A stretch of 64,000 nt of DNA from Vibrio sinaloensis DSM 21326 (GTDB lineage: Bacteria > Pseudomonadota > Gammaproteobacteria > Enterobacterales > Vibrionaceae), in the NCBI RefSeq assembly GCF_000189275.1, contig NZ_AEVT01000057.1, forward strand, positions 1 through 64,000. Reading direction: 5' to 3'. Below are positions 31,273 to 40,685 of this stretch, piece after piece (position 1 is the first letter of the stretch; each line of letters begins with the position of its first letter). Both the position numbers and the translations under genes were made by a program. The notes beneath the pieces are model-generated. The model searched no databases, was not told where the DNA came from, and was given only the letters and a program-made list of their open reading frames with translations.

Positions 31273-33393
31273 GTGAAACCAATCGTAATCAAGCGTGACG
31301 GCTCAAGAGCTCCGTTCAGTAGGGATCGCATTCAGGCAGCAGTTGAAGCCGCCGCAGAGCATGTAGATAAAGAAATCGCTATTTATGCACTAAATGTGGC
31401 TTTAGCGGTTGAGCTGCAGCTAAAAGATCACGATGAAGTTAACATCGCAGAAATCCAGACTTTAGTTGAAAATGAACTTATGCAAGGACCATATAAATCG
31501 CTGGCACGCTCGTACATCGAGTATCGCCACGACCGAGATATGGCTCGCGAAAAACAAAGTGCTCTTACCCGTGAAATCGAAGGGCTTATTGAAGAGAGCA
31601 ATGTTGATCTAATCAATGAAAATGCCAACAAAGACGGCAAAGTTATCCCGACTCAGCGCGACCTATTAGCAGGTATCGTTGCGAAGCACTACGCGAAAAC
31701 ACACATTCTTCCGCGTGATATCGTTCAAGCTCATGAAGAAGGCGATATTCACTATCACGATCTTGATTACGCGCCGTTCTTCCCTATGTTTAACTGCATG
31801 CTAATCGACCTTAAGGGCATGTTAACTCATGGTTTCAAAATGGGTAACGCCGAGATCGATACGCCGAAGTCGATTTCTACCGCAACCGCGGTTACTGCAC
31901 AGATTATTGCTCAAGTCGCTAGCCACATTTATGGTGGTACTACCATTAACCGTATCGACGAAGTGCTAGAACCCTACGTGATGACCAGTTACGAGAAACA
32001 TTTAAAAGTGGCTAAGGAGTGGGACATCCACCAACCAGAAGCTTTTGCTCGTTCTCGTACAGAAAAAGAGTGTTACGACGCCTTCCAATCTTTGGAGTAT
32101 GAAGTCAATACTTTGCATACCGCGAATGGCCAAACTCCGTTTGTAACCTTTGGATTTGGTTTAGGTACAAGCTGGGCTTCGCGCTTGATTCAACAGTCTA
32201 TATTAAAGAATCGCATTGCGGGTCTAGGCAAAAATCGCAAAACGGCCGTTTTCCCTAAGTTAGTGTTTGGCATTAAAGATGGCTTGAACCATAAAGCGGG
32301 CGACCCGAACTACGACATTAAAAAACTTGCGCTTGAATGTGCGTCTAAACGCATGTATCCAGACATCTTAAACTACGACAAAGTCGTTGAAGTCACAGGG
32401 TCATTCAAAACTCCGATGGGCTGCCGTAGCTTCCTAGGCACGTACGAAGAAAACGGTGAGTTGATTCATGAAGGGCGTAATAACTTAGGTGTTGTTAGCC
32501 TTAACTTGCCACGTATTGCCATTCAAGCTAAAGGCGACGAAGCGAAGTTTTACCAATTGCTTGACCAAAAACTTCACTTGGCTCGTCGAGCATTAGAGAC
32601 TCGTATCTCTCGCTTAGAAAATGTTAAAGCACGTGTTGCTCCTATTTTGTATATGGAAGGTGCATGTGGTGTGCGTCTGAAAGCCGATGAACCGATTGCT
32701 AATATCTTTAAGAATGGCCGCGCGTCTATCTCGCTTGGTTACATTGGTATCCACGAAACCATTAATGCACTGTTTGGCACTGAGCAGCATGTTTATGATG
32801 ACAGTGCACTACGTGAGAAAGCACTCGGCGTCATTCAGTACCTGAAAGACAAGGTTAATCAGTGGACCGAAGAATCGGGTTATGGGTACAGCTTATACGG
32901 CACGCCAAGTGAAAACCTATGTAGCCGTTTCTGCCGCATTGATGCGAAAGAGTTCGGCGTGGTCGAAGGGGTGACGGACAAAGGCTACTACACCAACAGC
33001 TTCCATTTGGATGTAGAGAAAAAAGTCAATCCTTACGATAAGATCGACTTTGAGATGCCTTACCCTGAAATATCGAGTGGTGGCTTCATCTGCTATGGCG
33101 AGTTCCCGAATATGCAACGCAATATTGAGGCGCTCGAAAACGTCTGGGACTACAGCTATACCAGAGTCCCATATTATGGCACCAACACGCCGATTGATGA
33201 GTGTTACGAGTGTGGTTATAACGGTGAGTTCGAATGTACTAGTAAGGGGTTTACTTGCCCAAGCTGTGGTAACCATGACTCTACCAAAGTATCGGTGACT
33301 CGTCGCGTATGTGGTTACCTCGGCAGCCCTGATGCGCGTCCGTTTAACTTCGGCAAGCAAGAAGAAGTTAAGCGCCGCGTTAAGCACTTATAG
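31273..33393 (+). CDS. nrdD: Anaerobic (class III) ribonucleoside-triphosphate reductase
   Basis: The 706-residue protein starts at GTG 31273 behind AAGGAG. It has an N-terminal ATP-cone (about 1-95), the catalytic barrel, and a C-terminal zinc site (CYECGYNGEFEC, then CPSCG). The glycyl-radical motif RRVCGYLGSPDARPFN has its Gly at residue 681, the same number as in E. coli. It reduces NTPs to dNTPs without oxygen after activation by NrdG. FNR and NrdR sites lie upstream and nrdG follows. Confidence 0.98.
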   Translation: MKPIVIKRDGSRAPFSRDRIQAAVEAAAEHVDKEIAIYALNVALAVELQLKDHDEVNIAEIQTLVENELMQGPYKSLARSYIEYRHDRDMAREKQSALTREIEGLIEESNVDLINENANKDGKVIPTQRDLLAGIVAKHYAKTHILPRDIVQAHEEGDIHYHDLDYAPFFPMFNCMLIDLKGMLTHGFKMGNAEIDTPKSISTATAVTAQIIAQVASHIYGGTTINRIDEVLEPYVMTSYEKHLKVAKEWDIHQPEAFARSRTEKECYDAFQSLEYEVNTLHTANGQTPFVTFGFGLGTSWASRLIQQSILKNRIAGLGKNRKTAVFPKLVFGIKDGLNHKAGDPNYDIKKLALECASKRMYPDILNYDKVVEVTGSFKTPMGCRSFLGTYEENGELIHEGRNNLGVVSLNLPRIAIQAKGDEAKFYQLLDQKLHLARRALETRISRLENVKARVAPILYMEGACGVRLKADEPIANIFKNGRASISLGYIGIHETINALFGTEQHVYDDSALREKALGVIQYLKDKVNQWTEESGYGYSLYGTPSENLCSRFCRIDAKEFGVVEGVTDKGYYTNSFHLDVEKKVNPYDKIDFEMPYPEISSGGFICYGEFPNMQRNIEALENVWDYSYTRVPYYGTNTPIDECYECGYNGEFECTSKGFTCPSCGNHDSTKVSVTRRVCGYLGSPDARPFNFGKQEEVKRRVKHL

Positions 33394-33400
33394 TCAGTAT

Positions 33401-33427
33401 TGTCCTGCTGGTTCTGCCAGCAGGACA
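33401..33427 (+). terminator. Strong hairpin between nrdD and nrdG
   Basis: 11-bp perfect stem TGTCCTGCTGG/CCAGCAGGACA with loop TTCTG. No clean T-run follows, so it more likely protects the nrdD 3' end or partially attenuates nrdG than fully terminates. Confidence 0.6.
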
Positions 33428-33476
33428 TTCATCATTCTATTAAGCCCAGCTATGGGTTTTCTTTTTGAGTCGCACA

Positions 33477-33944
33477 ATGAATTATCACCAATATTATCCT
33501 GTTGATGTCGTGAATGGCCCAGGTACGCGATGTACGTTGTTTGTTTCTGGTTGCGTCCATCAATGTCGCGGCTGCTATAACCAATCAACTCAGCGACTGG
33601 ATTCAGGGACGCCTTTTACCCAGCAAGCAGAAGATAAAATCATTGCTGACTTGCAAGATGAGCGAATTCCAAAACGCGGTTTGTCTCTGTCTGGTGGGGA
33701 TCCACTACACCCGGCCAATGTGTCTGACATCCTAAAATTGGTCAAGCGAGTAAGAGAAGAGTGCCCGGGGAAAGATATTTGGCTTTGGACGGGTTACACG
33801 TTAGCTGAGCTTGATAACGCGCAACGCGAAGTGACTCAGTATATTGACGTTCTGATTGATGGAAAGTTTGAGCAAGACAAAAAAGACCTTAACCTTGAAT
33901 GGCGGGGGAGCTCTAATCAAGTCATTCACACTTTCAAGCTATGA
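33477..33944 (+). CDS. nrdG: Anaerobic ribonucleotide reductase-activating protein
   Basis: The protein has 155 residues from ATG 33477 (MNYHQYYPVDVVNGPGTRC), the start matching E. coli NrdG; an in-frame TTG 12 nt upstream is unlikely. The radical-SAM cluster motif CVHQCRGC binds the 4Fe-4S cluster, and LSGGDPLHPANV follows. It generates the glycyl radical on NrdD using SAM. It is the second gene of the anaerobic operon. Confidence 0.97.
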   Translation: MNYHQYYPVDVVNGPGTRCTLFVSGCVHQCRGCYNQSTQRLDSGTPFTQQAEDKIIADLQDERIPKRGLSLSGGDPLHPANVSDILKLVKRVREECPGKDIWLWTGYTLAELDNAQREVTQYIDVLIDGKFEQDKKDLNLEWRGSSNQVIHTFKL

Positions 33945-34107
33945 GCCGCTGCGAGTGTTTTGCTAAGTCCAAATAAGTTAACTGTATGTTAAATTTTACA
34001 GCTTTTTATCCTGTTTTGCTCTTAGCCACTAAAATTTTATTTCTAGATTTGTAACTTAGATGATAACGTGTGGGTCATTACTTGAATTTCAAAGGGTTGT
34101 GACTTTC

Positions 34108-35289
34108 ATGTTCTCACATTTACCAACACCAACATTAGATCCTATTCTTTCTCTCTCCGTTGCTTACCGCAATGATCCTCGTCCTAACAAAGTCGATTTA
34201 GGCATCGGTGTCTACAAAAACAGCGCGGGTGAAACCCCTGTCATGAAGGCAATTTTGCAGGCTCAAGATATTGTTGTCGAAACGCAAAAAACCAAATCGT
34301 ACGTTGGTCTAGCCGGTTGCGAAGAGTTTAACCAAAGCATGGTGAACTTGTTGTTAGATGGCACATCTGCCATGGGTCGTGTTGCTGCGATTCAAACGCC
34401 AGGAGCAAGTGGTGCCCTGCGTATGCTTGGCGATTTAATGAAGGTTGCTCAACCGAATACAACAGTGTGGATCTCTAATCCAAGCTATGTAAACCATAGA
34501 CCTGTAATGGAAGCGGCTGGCCTCAAAGTAAAACACTACAGCTATTTTAGCCCTGAAACCAAGCAAGTTGATACTGCACGTATGTTAGAAGAACTCGCTC
34601 AGGCTGGTCCAGATGACGTCGTTTTGCTGCACGGTTGCTGTCATAACCCAACTGGCGCAGACATTGACTTTGCTGCGTGGCAGGCGATTACTGAGCTTGC
34701 GCAAAAGAATGGCTTTACTCCATTTGTCGATATTGCTTACCAAGGGTTTGGCGATGGCCTTGAAGAGGACGCTAAGGGCCTTCGTCATATGGCGGATAAC
34801 GTAGAAGAAATGCTGATTACGACTTCGTGTTCGAAAAACTTTGGTTTATACCGCGAACGTACCGGTGCTGCGATTGTCGTCGGCAAATCAGCTGGTGACG
34901 TGAATAATGCAAAAGGCAAACTTTTAACCCTTGCGCGTGCAACCTACACTATGCCGCCAGACCATGGTGCTGCGCTTGTAAAAACTATCTTGCAAAATCA
35001 AGATTTAACCACCGTGTGGAAGCAAGAGTTGAGCGAAATGCAGCAGCGATTGTTAAACCTTCGTCAAACCTTGTGCAATGAATTGAGAAATTCGCACAAT
35101 ACTTCACAATTCGATTTCATTGAAAGTCACAAAGGCATGTTTACTGTGCTAGGCTTTACTCAAGATCAGATGCTGCAACTTCGTGAAGAATATGGAATTT
35201 ATGGCGTTGGCGATGGTCGTATAAATATTGCAGGCTTAACGGAAAAAGACATTCCATATGTAGCTGAAGCAATCGTAAAAGTATCTTAA
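34108..35289 (+). CDS. Aromatic/aspartate-type aminotransferase (class I)
   Basis: The protein has 393 residues from ATG 34108 (MFSHLPTPTLDPILSLS); the in-frame ATG at 34060 would add an uncharacteristic leader. It is a fold-type I PLP enzyme of the AspC/TyrB family: KVDLGIGVYKNSAGETPVM, HGCCHNPTGAD, and PLP-lysine motif TTSCSKNFGLYRERTG. It transfers amino groups between aromatic or acidic amino acids and 2-oxoglutarate. Substrate preference (TyrB versus AspC) cannot be decided by eye. A terminator follows. Confidence 0.92.
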   Translation: MFSHLPTPTLDPILSLSVAYRNDPRPNKVDLGIGVYKNSAGETPVMKAILQAQDIVVETQKTKSYVGLAGCEEFNQSMVNLLLDGTSAMGRVAAIQTPGASGALRMLGDLMKVAQPNTTVWISNPSYVNHRPVMEAAGLKVKHYSYFSPETKQVDTARMLEELAQAGPDDVVLLHGCCHNPTGADIDFAAWQAITELAQKNGFTPFVDIAYQGFGDGLEEDAKGLRHMADNVEEMLITTSCSKNFGLYRERTGAAIVVGKSAGDVNNAKGKLLTLARATYTMPPDHGAALVKTILQNQDLTTVWKQELSEMQQRLLNLRQTLCNELRNSHNTSQFDFIESHKGMFTVLGFTQDQMLQLREEYGIYGVGDGRINIAGLTEKDIPYVAEAIVKVS

Positions 35290-35313
35290 TAGATCGAGTT
35301 TTATATTCGTTTT

Positions 35314-35340
35314 AAGGCTCACGTATGTGGGCCTTTTTTA
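35314..35340 (+). terminator. Intrinsic terminator after the aminotransferase
   Basis: Stem AAGGCTCAC/GTGGGCCTT (one T-G pair), loop GTAT, then TTTTT. Confidence 0.85.
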
Positions 35341-35377
35341 AAGCTGGTCAGAATGGTCAATTGAATTAGGTGGTCGA

Positions 35378-36022
35378 ATGAACAAAACGTGGAAGCTAAT
35401 CATTCCAGTTATGCTAAGTGGTGGTTTAATGGCGTGTTCAACGACAGGGCAAGCTCCTGTTGAACCTGAACAGAAGCCACAAGTTGAGGAGCCTAAAGTA
35501 GAAAAGCCTCAAGTTGAAGAGAAAGAAGAGATCAAAGAAACAAAGCCTGCTGAAAAGCCCAAGCAGCCTGAAGTGGTATTGAAGGCGCAGAAAACGTCCG
35601 ATGGCAAGCTTATTTTGGGTGAAAAAGAGTGGGTTTACCTACCTGGTTTGGAGCAGAGTGTAAAAGCACGTATCGATACAGGGGCGACTACCTCGTCCAT
35701 CAGTGCGGTAGACATCGAACCTTTCGAACGTGACGGCAAAGATTGGGTTAAGTTTAAGATCGAACATGATGGGGTTAAAACCAAAGAGATTGCTCTACCT
35801 GTGCAGCGTTGGGTAAAGATTCGCCAATCGACGGCTGACGACACTCACCGTAGAGCCGTTGTAGATGCTTGGATCCAAATCGGTGATTTGAAAGAAAAGA
35901 CAGAGTTCACGTTAGCAGATCGAACGCATTTAACCTTCCCACTACTTTTGGGGCGTAGCTTCTTTAAAGACGTGGCGGTTGTCGATGTGAGCCAGCAATA
36001 CGTTCAAGATAAACACAAGTAA
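35378..36022 (+). CDS. Retropepsin-like (RimK-associated/'ATP-dependent zinc protease' family) lipoprotein
   Basis: The 214-residue protein has lipobox LMAC with Cys20. A Glu/Lys/Pro-rich low-complexity linker runs from about 27 to 67. The conserved domain has an aspartic-protease-like motif (KARIDTGATTSSISAVDI) and LLGRSFFKDVAVVDV. This family is annotated as putative ATP-dependent zinc protease but resembles retroviral aspartyl proteases. The linker would let an outer-membrane-anchored domain reach into the periplasm. The substrate is unknown. It is transcribed alone with a strong terminator. Confidence 0.82.
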   Translation: MNKTWKLIIPVMLSGGLMACSTTGQAPVEPEQKPQVEEPKVEKPQVEEKEEIKETKPAEKPKQPEVVLKAQKTSDGKLILGEKEWVYLPGLEQSVKARIDTGATTSSISAVDIEPFERDGKDWVKFKIEHDGVKTKEIALPVQRWVKIRQSTADDTHRRAVVDAWIQIGDLKEKTEFTLADRTHLTFPLLLGRSFFKDVAVVDVSQQYVQDKHK

Positions 36023-36037
36023 TTCATTAGAAAATAA

Positions 36038-36068
36038 AAACCGGCTTTCGCACAGAAGCCGGTTTTTT
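36038..36068 (+). terminator. Intrinsic terminator after the protease-like lipoprotein
   Basis: 10-bp stem AAACCGGCTT/AAGCCGGTTT, 8-nt loop, followed by T-run. Confidence 0.9.
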
Positions 36069-36214
36069 TGTGCTGCAAAATCAGAAATGGGAATTATCTC
36101 ATAACAAATGGTGGGTATGTTGCGATATTATCGCCGCAAATAATAACACCACCACCATATATTCTGGGGATGGTATTGAAATCAGCAGTAACGAAGGAAT
36201 TATAAGGAGTGCAC

Positions 36215-36601
36215 ATGAAACACTTGTCTATGGCCATTGTCGTCAAAGATGGAAAGGTGTTGGTACAAGAAAGGTTTAGAGCATCTAAGGGAATGGTTGT
36301 TGAGTTTCCGGGAGGTCAGGTTAACCACAATGAATCAGGCACTGATGCCGCTATTCGTGAGCTTTACGAAGAAACGACACTGAAAGATTTAACTCATGTC
36401 GCGACTTTCTCTGACATTAACGAGTATGGTGGCCGTATTTACTACACAGTGTTAAAAGCAGATTCGAACACCGAGCCGAAAGTCGTCGAAGACGTTGATC
36501 AACAGAGTTTTAAGTGGCTGAATCCATCAGAGCTGCCGCTCAGCGAATTTTATGCGGCTGATCAAAACTTCATCAGCAAGCAACTGCCCGAGTTCTGTTA
36601 A
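36215..36601 (+). CDS. NUDIX hydrolase
   Basis: The protein has 128 residues from ATG 36215, with AAGGAG 5 nt upstream; a GTG 6 nt earlier overlaps that ribosome site. The Nudix box reads GGQVNHNESGTDAAIRELYE followed by ETTL. The family's penultimate glycine (EExGU) is threonine, while the metal-binding glutamates (RELYEE) are intact. It hydrolyses a nucleoside diphosphate linked to another moiety; substrate not evident. The region 36069-36214 before it holds no gene I can support. Confidence 0.9.
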   Translation: MKHLSMAIVVKDGKVLVQERFRASKGMVVEFPGGQVNHNESGTDAAIRELYEETTLKDLTHVATFSDINEYGGRIYYTVLKADSNTEPKVVEDVDQQSFKWLNPSELPLSEFYAADQNFISKQLPEFC

Positions 36602-36614
36602 GCACTCTATATGA

Positions 36615-36642
36615 AAAAAGCCAGTCATTCGACTGGCTTTTT
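36615..36642. terminator. Bidirectional terminator (nudix / FKBP)
   Basis: 12-bp stem AAAAAGCCAGTC/GACTGGCTTTTT with loop ATTC, placed between two converging genes. Confidence 0.9.
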
Positions 36643-36666
36643 CGTTAATACATCAGCGTGTTTTAG

Positions 36667-37140
36667 TTATTGAATCTCTAGTAACTCAACATCAAAGATC
36701 AATGTTGAAGCTGGTGGAATAGGGCCAGTGCCATTTTTTCCGTAAGCCAGCGGGCTAGGGATGAACAAACGGAACTTATCACCTGGTGACATGTAAGTCA
36801 GACCTTCTTGCCAGCCTTTGATGACTTGGTTCAGCTTGAAGCTAATCGGCTCGCCACGTTCCACTGAACTATCAAATACAGTGCCATCAATTAGCGTGCC
36901 GTGGTAATGCACTTTTACTGTGTTGCTGGTTGTTGGCTTGGCTGTCTCTTCGCTTTTTACCAGGATCTGGTATTGAAGCCCTGACTCAGTCGTTATAACG
37001 CCCTCTTGTTTACCGTTTTCGATAAGAAAAGCTTGGCCAGCAGCGAAGTTTTCATCGCTAACTTTGTTGTTGGTCCAAGTGCGGTAGATCATGAAGCCAG
37101 CAAGGATGAAGATGATGATCGGAAAGATAATTTTTGACAT
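36667..37140 (-). CDS. Membrane-anchored FKBP-type peptidyl-prolyl isomerase
   Basis: The 157-residue protein has one N-terminal membrane segment (IIFPIIIFILAGFMIY). The FKBP domain contains VKVHYHGTLIDGTVFDSSV, NQVIKGWQEGLTYMSPGDKF and PLAYGKNGTGPIPPASTLIF, the usual active-site framework. It catalyses proline isomerisation in the periplasm. It lies 18 nt downstream of a DsbA-like lipoprotein gene, so the two form a periplasmic folding operon. Confidence 0.93.
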   Translation of the reverse strand: MSKIIFPIIIFILAGFMIYRTWTNNKVSDENFAAGQAFLIENGKQEGVITTESGLQYQILVKSEETAKPTTSNTVKVHYHGTLIDGTVFDSSVERGEPISFKLNQVIKGWQEGLTYMSPGDKFRLFIPSPLAYGKNGTGPIPPASTLIFDVELLEIQ

Positions 37141-37158
37141 AGTAAACGTCCAGTCTGT

Positions 37159-37779
37159 TTATTGCTGTTTAGTTAGGTAGTTGATGGTGTTAGCGATACC
37201 GTCGACATCTTGATGACCCGATGTCAGCACCATGTATTTTCCGTTAACAATGAAAGTCGGCACGCCATTGATTTGGCCTTTTTCTGTGATGTCTTGTGCA
37301 ATAGCCATCGCCTTAAATAGCTGCTCTTGTTTTGATTTGTCTAAATCGTATGGGCTTATTAAATCACGAGATTGGAATGCCTTGTCAATCGCGGCTTTTC
37401 GCTCTGAATTCGTTGCGCCATCCCCCATTTGTACTGCCGCAAATAACTCTTGCATGAATTGGTGGTCCGGCTTTTTACCCAGTTGCATCTCGGCGGCATA
37501 GTAAATCATGGCACCGATTTGAGCACTTTCATTAAAAGTGACATGTACTTTGCCGATTGATTGATTTGTCAGCTCTTCAAGTTGTGGCATTACGGATTCC
37601 ATTTTATAGCAGTGGCCACAATTTAAAGAGAACACTTCGGTTACTTGTGGTAATCGGTACGTTGCCAGATTGACTGGAAGCTGTTGGTATTGTTTTCCTT
37701 CTTGGGGAATATTGTTGTCTGAACAGCCAACTAAGAGGCTCGTTACTGAGATAGCAATCAGAGCGAGGAGCTTTTTCAT
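37159..37779 (-). CDS. DsbA-like thiol:disulfide oxidoreductase lipoprotein
   Basis: The 206-residue protein has lipobox LLVGC with Cys19. A thioredoxin fold contains the CGHC active site (VFSLNCGHCYKME) and cis-proline loop INGVPTFIVNGKYM. The helical insertion is shorter than in classical DsbA. It probably oxidises or reshuffles disulfides of exported proteins at the membrane. It is first of a two-gene unit with the FKBP. Confidence 0.92.
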   Translation of the reverse strand: MKKLLALIAISVTSLLVGCSDNNIPQEGKQYQQLPVNLATYRLPQVTEVFSLNCGHCYKMESVMPQLEELTNQSIGKVHVTFNESAQIGAMIYYAAEMQLGKKPDHQFMQELFAAVQMGDGATNSERKAAIDKAFQSRDLISPYDLDKSKQEQLFKAMAIAQDITEKGQINGVPTFIVNGKYMVLTSGHQDVDGIANTINYLTKQQ

Positions 37780-38006
37780 ATCGGATTCTCGAGATAGTCG
37801 CGTTTACAAGCCAACGCGAGTTAAAAGTTAACGAATTTTACTCTTTCAAGTGAAAGAACTAAATAGCCAGTCACGAGTAATTAATCGCAAATTGTTTCTA
37901 AAACAGCTAATGCACAAACTTTGCGCACAGCGGCTAAAATTGCGTTAAAGAATCAGAAAAACGGCCGATACAGTTAAAGAATCACAAAGGAACCAATGGT
38001 GGAGAG

Positions 38007-38624
38007 ATGAAATACCTGACCTTACCTCTGATTATCTTACTTTCTGGCTGTACCAATATGGCGCAAGATATCGCTAATATGACGGAAGATATGTTAGATA
38101 CTGCACCTAAGACAGATTTTGAAGTTCGTTACCCAGAATGGGGCAACGATCCTAAGGTGGCTCAGTCAGGTGTTGAAGGACCGATGGGGCAAACGCGTGC
38201 ACCTTACTATAAGGATCTGCAAAGCTTTTTGTTAAAAAATGGTGTGGATTACGAAGTGTTGCCGGGCAACCACATTATGGTCAAATTGAAAGATACGATT
38301 AAGTTTAATACCGGATCTTCTCAAGTGATGCCTGATTCCGCTTACTGGTTAGATATGATGGGGGAGTACCTCTCAACTCAACCGGGGATAGACATAGTTA
38401 TCGATGGTCATGCCGACAGTACAGGGGCTCCGTCTTTCAATGACAGCTTGTCAATGAAGCGCGCAAAAGCGGTTAAGCAGCAATTAGTACGTAATAATGT
38501 TGCGATGGATTCAATCTTTACACGTGGCTATGGCGAGTTTGTCCCGGCTTGCTCGAACGCATCTATGGCAGGCAAAGCGTGTAATAGAAGAGTAGAAGTG
38601 TTGTTTATCGTATCAAACAACTAA
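38007..38624 (+). CDS. OmpA-family lipoprotein
   Basis: The 205-residue protein has lipobox LLSGC with Cys15. A roughly 75-residue linker precedes a C-terminal OmpA domain with IVIDGHADSTGAPSFNDSLS and MKRAKAVKQQL, the peptidoglycan-binding motif. It likely tethers the outer membrane to the cell wall. The protein lacks the membrane barrel of OmpA. It is followed by a terminator. Confidence 0.9.
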   Translation: MKYLTLPLIILLSGCTNMAQDIANMTEDMLDTAPKTDFEVRYPEWGNDPKVAQSGVEGPMGQTRAPYYKDLQSFLLKNGVDYEVLPGNHIMVKLKDTIKFNTGSSQVMPDSAYWLDMMGEYLSTQPGIDIVIDGHADSTGAPSFNDSLSMKRAKAVKQQLVRNNVAMDSIFTRGYGEFVPACSNASMAGKACNRRVEVLFIVSNN

Positions 38625-38645
38625 CTCTGTGGTTTCGAAAATGAT

Positions 38646-38673
38646 AAAGCTCAGCACTTCGCTGAGCTTTTTT
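38646..38673 (+). terminator. Intrinsic terminator after the OmpA-family gene
   Basis: 10-bp stem AAAGCTCAGC/GCTGAGCTTT, loop ACTTC, T-run. Confidence 0.9.
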
Positions 38674-38686
38674 GTGGTAGTTAAAG

Positions 38687-38714
38687 AAAACCCCAGACGC
38701 CTGTCTGGGGTTTT
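38687..38714 (-). terminator. Second terminator, serving the converging minus-strand gene
   Basis: 12-bp stem AAAACCCCAGAC/GTCTGGGGTTTT, loop GCCT. It can work in both directions; its position suits the minus-strand gene ending at 38726. Confidence 0.82.
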
Positions 38715-38725
38715 GCATTTTTTAA

Positions 38726-38977
38726 CTAAGCGGCGCTTTTGGCTTCGTCAGTTTTTTTTTCGCTCTGCATCTTCGCTAAGAAGTAGACGTTAACACATGC
38801 GATAAAGCCATTAGTCACGACAACTGGCCAAGCATCAATCATTAATCCATAAGCAGTGAAAAGCGCACAACCGATAAAGTTAAGAACACGAAGCTTAACG
38901 ATATCTTTCATGGTTAACGAGATTGCTACCATGATAGAAGCAGCGTAGCCCAGAATTTCAACCATATTCATTTCCAT
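38726..38977 (-). CDS. Small three-helix membrane protein (YgjV / SemiSWEET-like)
   Basis: The protein has 83 residues from ATG 38977, which has GAGGG 7 nt upstream; a longer in-frame start at 39025 is less likely. Three hydrophobic segments (EILGYAASIMVAISLTM, VLNFIGCALFTAYGLMI, VVVTNGFIACVNVYFL) resemble the PQ-loop/YgjV fold, half of a SWEET-type transporter. The substrate is unknown. The 311 bp upstream to 39288 hold only the terminator of the next gene and a promoter region. Confidence 0.75.
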   Translation of the reverse strand: MEMNMVEILGYAASIMVAISLTMKDIVKLRVLNFIGCALFTAYGLMIDAWPVVVTNGFIACVNVYFLAKMQSEKKTDEAKSAA

Positions 38978-39232
38978 AATTTGACCCTCTAAATGTTTGC
39001 CGAACAGTGTCAGTGTCGGTACCAATTCTTCTCTTCTTGAGATAAGTGAGGAAGCTCCGTGCCTCGAATGGTCTAATTGTTTATCTGACGTGAAATATAA
39101 CAGGGCTAAATGTGTGATGAAAGTCCAAAATTTGTGAACGGAGAAGGTTAGCGATTACGCAAACGTTTAGCGCTATTTAGTAATTTGTAATAACGAAATT
39201 TGTTGGCTAGTCATTGTTTCGATGGGGATCTA

Positions 39233-39260
39233 ACAAAAAGCCCGCATCGAGTGCGGGCTT
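39233..39260 (-). terminator. Intrinsic terminator after the coiled-coil gene
   Basis: 9-bp stem AAGCCCGCA/TGCGGGCTT followed on the minus strand by a T-run. Confidence 0.88.
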
Positions 39261-39288
39261 GGTCTATTTGGTGTAACCGAAGTATTGC

Positions 39289-39609
39289 TTACTTCTTTTT
39301 GCCTTGAAGAACTTGCTTATCTTCTTCGGTTAACTCGCGGATACGGCGGCTGATGTCGCGACGCTCTTTAGAGATTTCTGCACTCTTGATGATGTGATCA
39401 TCAACGCGATCTTCGTAGTCTGCTTTCATATTTTTGATGATACCAACGATTTCTTCGTTGCTCATATCAGACTTGATGTAATCAAGAAGGTTTTCTAGAA
39501 GATCCACACGCTTACGGTTGTCACGAACTTTCTTCTCGTTGTCGATAAGTTCACGTTTCAGTTTATTCTTACGACGTGCCTGAGATACGATTTCAAATAC
39601 ACCACTCAT
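39289..39609 (-). CDS. Charged coiled-coil cytoplasmic protein, function unknown
   Basis: The 106-residue protein is highly charged and almost wholly helical, with heptad-like stretches ([39 protein letters not shown]). It has no signal peptide or membrane segment. I recognise no named family. It ends in KKK and has its own terminator, so it seems monocistronic. Confidence 0.72.
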   Translation of the reverse strand: MSGVFEIVSQARRKNKLKRELIDNEKKVRDNRKRVDLLENLLDYIKSDMSNEEIVGIIKNMKADYEDRVDDHIIKSAEISKERRDISRRIRELTEEDKQVLQGKKK

Positions 39610-39800
39610 AGGTTCTATTTCCTGGTTTTCCTTTAACTACCAACGATTAAATCACAACATTGGTGCCGATAACAGTCTTAAGATCAATCATTACAGTATG
39701 TTGACGCTTTTATCACCGATCTCTTTAAGCAACGATTGTAGCAAGGGGATGGTTCGATATATGATTCGTAAATTAACGTTACACTTTGTGCAAATCGATC

Positions 39801-39995
39801 ATGCGAACTTCTGACATTATAGTCCCAAAAGAAGAAGATAACGCGATACCAAGCCGCGTACATAAAATCGTCTCAGCCTACCGAAGCGAGCGAACCCGTC
39901 AAGAAGTGACGGAAGTAGAGCTAAACCGTACTAAGATCGTAATGATTGATGAACACGGCAATATCAAAAAGGTTCCCATCCTGTCTGAGCACTGA
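39801..39995 (+). CDS. Small hypothetical protein upstream of yceH
   Basis: The protein has 64 residues from ATG 39801 (MRTSDIIVPKEEDNAIPSRV), hydrophilic, with a basic middle (VSAYRSERTRQEV). No strong ribosome site is visible and an in-frame TTG lies 15 nt upstream, so the start is uncertain. It lies 33 bp upstream of yceH on the same strand, possibly co-transcribed. The function is unknown. Confidence 0.55.
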   Translation: MRTSDIIVPKEEDNAIPSRVHKIVSAYRSERTRQEVTEVELNRTKIVMIDEHGNIKKVPILSEH

Positions 39996-40028
39996 TTAGC
40001 TTAGCGGGCGTATCATAAGGAAATAACA

Positions 40029-40685
40029 ATGAATATCGAACTCAATCCTGTAGAAGCACGTGTCATTGGCTGTCTTATTGAGAAAGAGGTGACGACTCCT
40101 GACTATTACCCTTTGACATTAAATAGTCTTACCTCGGCTTGTAACCAGAAAAGTAACCGCGAACCCGTCATGAACCTTTCTGATACTGAAGTCCAAGAAG
40201 CGGTCGACTCTTTGATTGCTCGTCGCTTAGTGAGTGACGAAAGTGGCTTCAATAGCCGAGCGAGTAAATTCCAACACCGCTTTTGTAATACTGAATTTGG
40301 TGATTTGAAACTGTCTAAACAGGAAAAAGCTATTGCCTGCTGTATGCTTCTTCGTGGACCACAAACACCGGGTGAGCTGCGCACACGTACCAATCGCCTT
40401 GCAGATTTCTCTGATGTAAAAGAAGTCGAAGCGGTTTTGGATAATATGGCTGCTCGCGATGCAGGTGCGCTGGTGGTTAAACTTCCACGCGAAGCAGGCA
40501 AGCGGGAATCTCGCTACATGCACCTGTTTAGTGGTGACGTTGACATTGAGGCGTTGACCAGTGCCGCTCCGGTCAGTGCACCAAGTGCGAGTAATGAGCG
40601 TATTGATGCCCTTGAAACGGAGGTCGCTGAGCTTAGGCAGGAGCTGGCTCAACTGAAGCACCTGGTTGAACAGCTTGTTGGTTAG
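40029..40685 (+). CDS. yceH: DUF480 protein YceH
   Basis: The 218-residue protein matches the YceH family: [40 protein letters not shown] and [17 protein letters not shown]. The family has two winged-helix-like domains and here a C-terminal coiled coil (about 190-216). The function is not established. AAGGAAA precedes the start. Its stop abuts the next gene's ATG. Confidence 0.94.
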   Translation: MNIELNPVEARVIGCLIEKEVTTPDYYPLTLNSLTSACNQKSNREPVMNLSDTEVQEAVDSLIARRLVSDESGFNSRASKFQHRFCNTEFGDLKLSKQEKAIACCMLLRGPQTPGELRTRTNRLADFSDVKEVEAVLDNMAARDAGALVVKLPREAGKRESRYMHLFSGDVDIEALTSAAPVSAPSASNERIDALETEVAELRQELAQLKHLVEQLVG

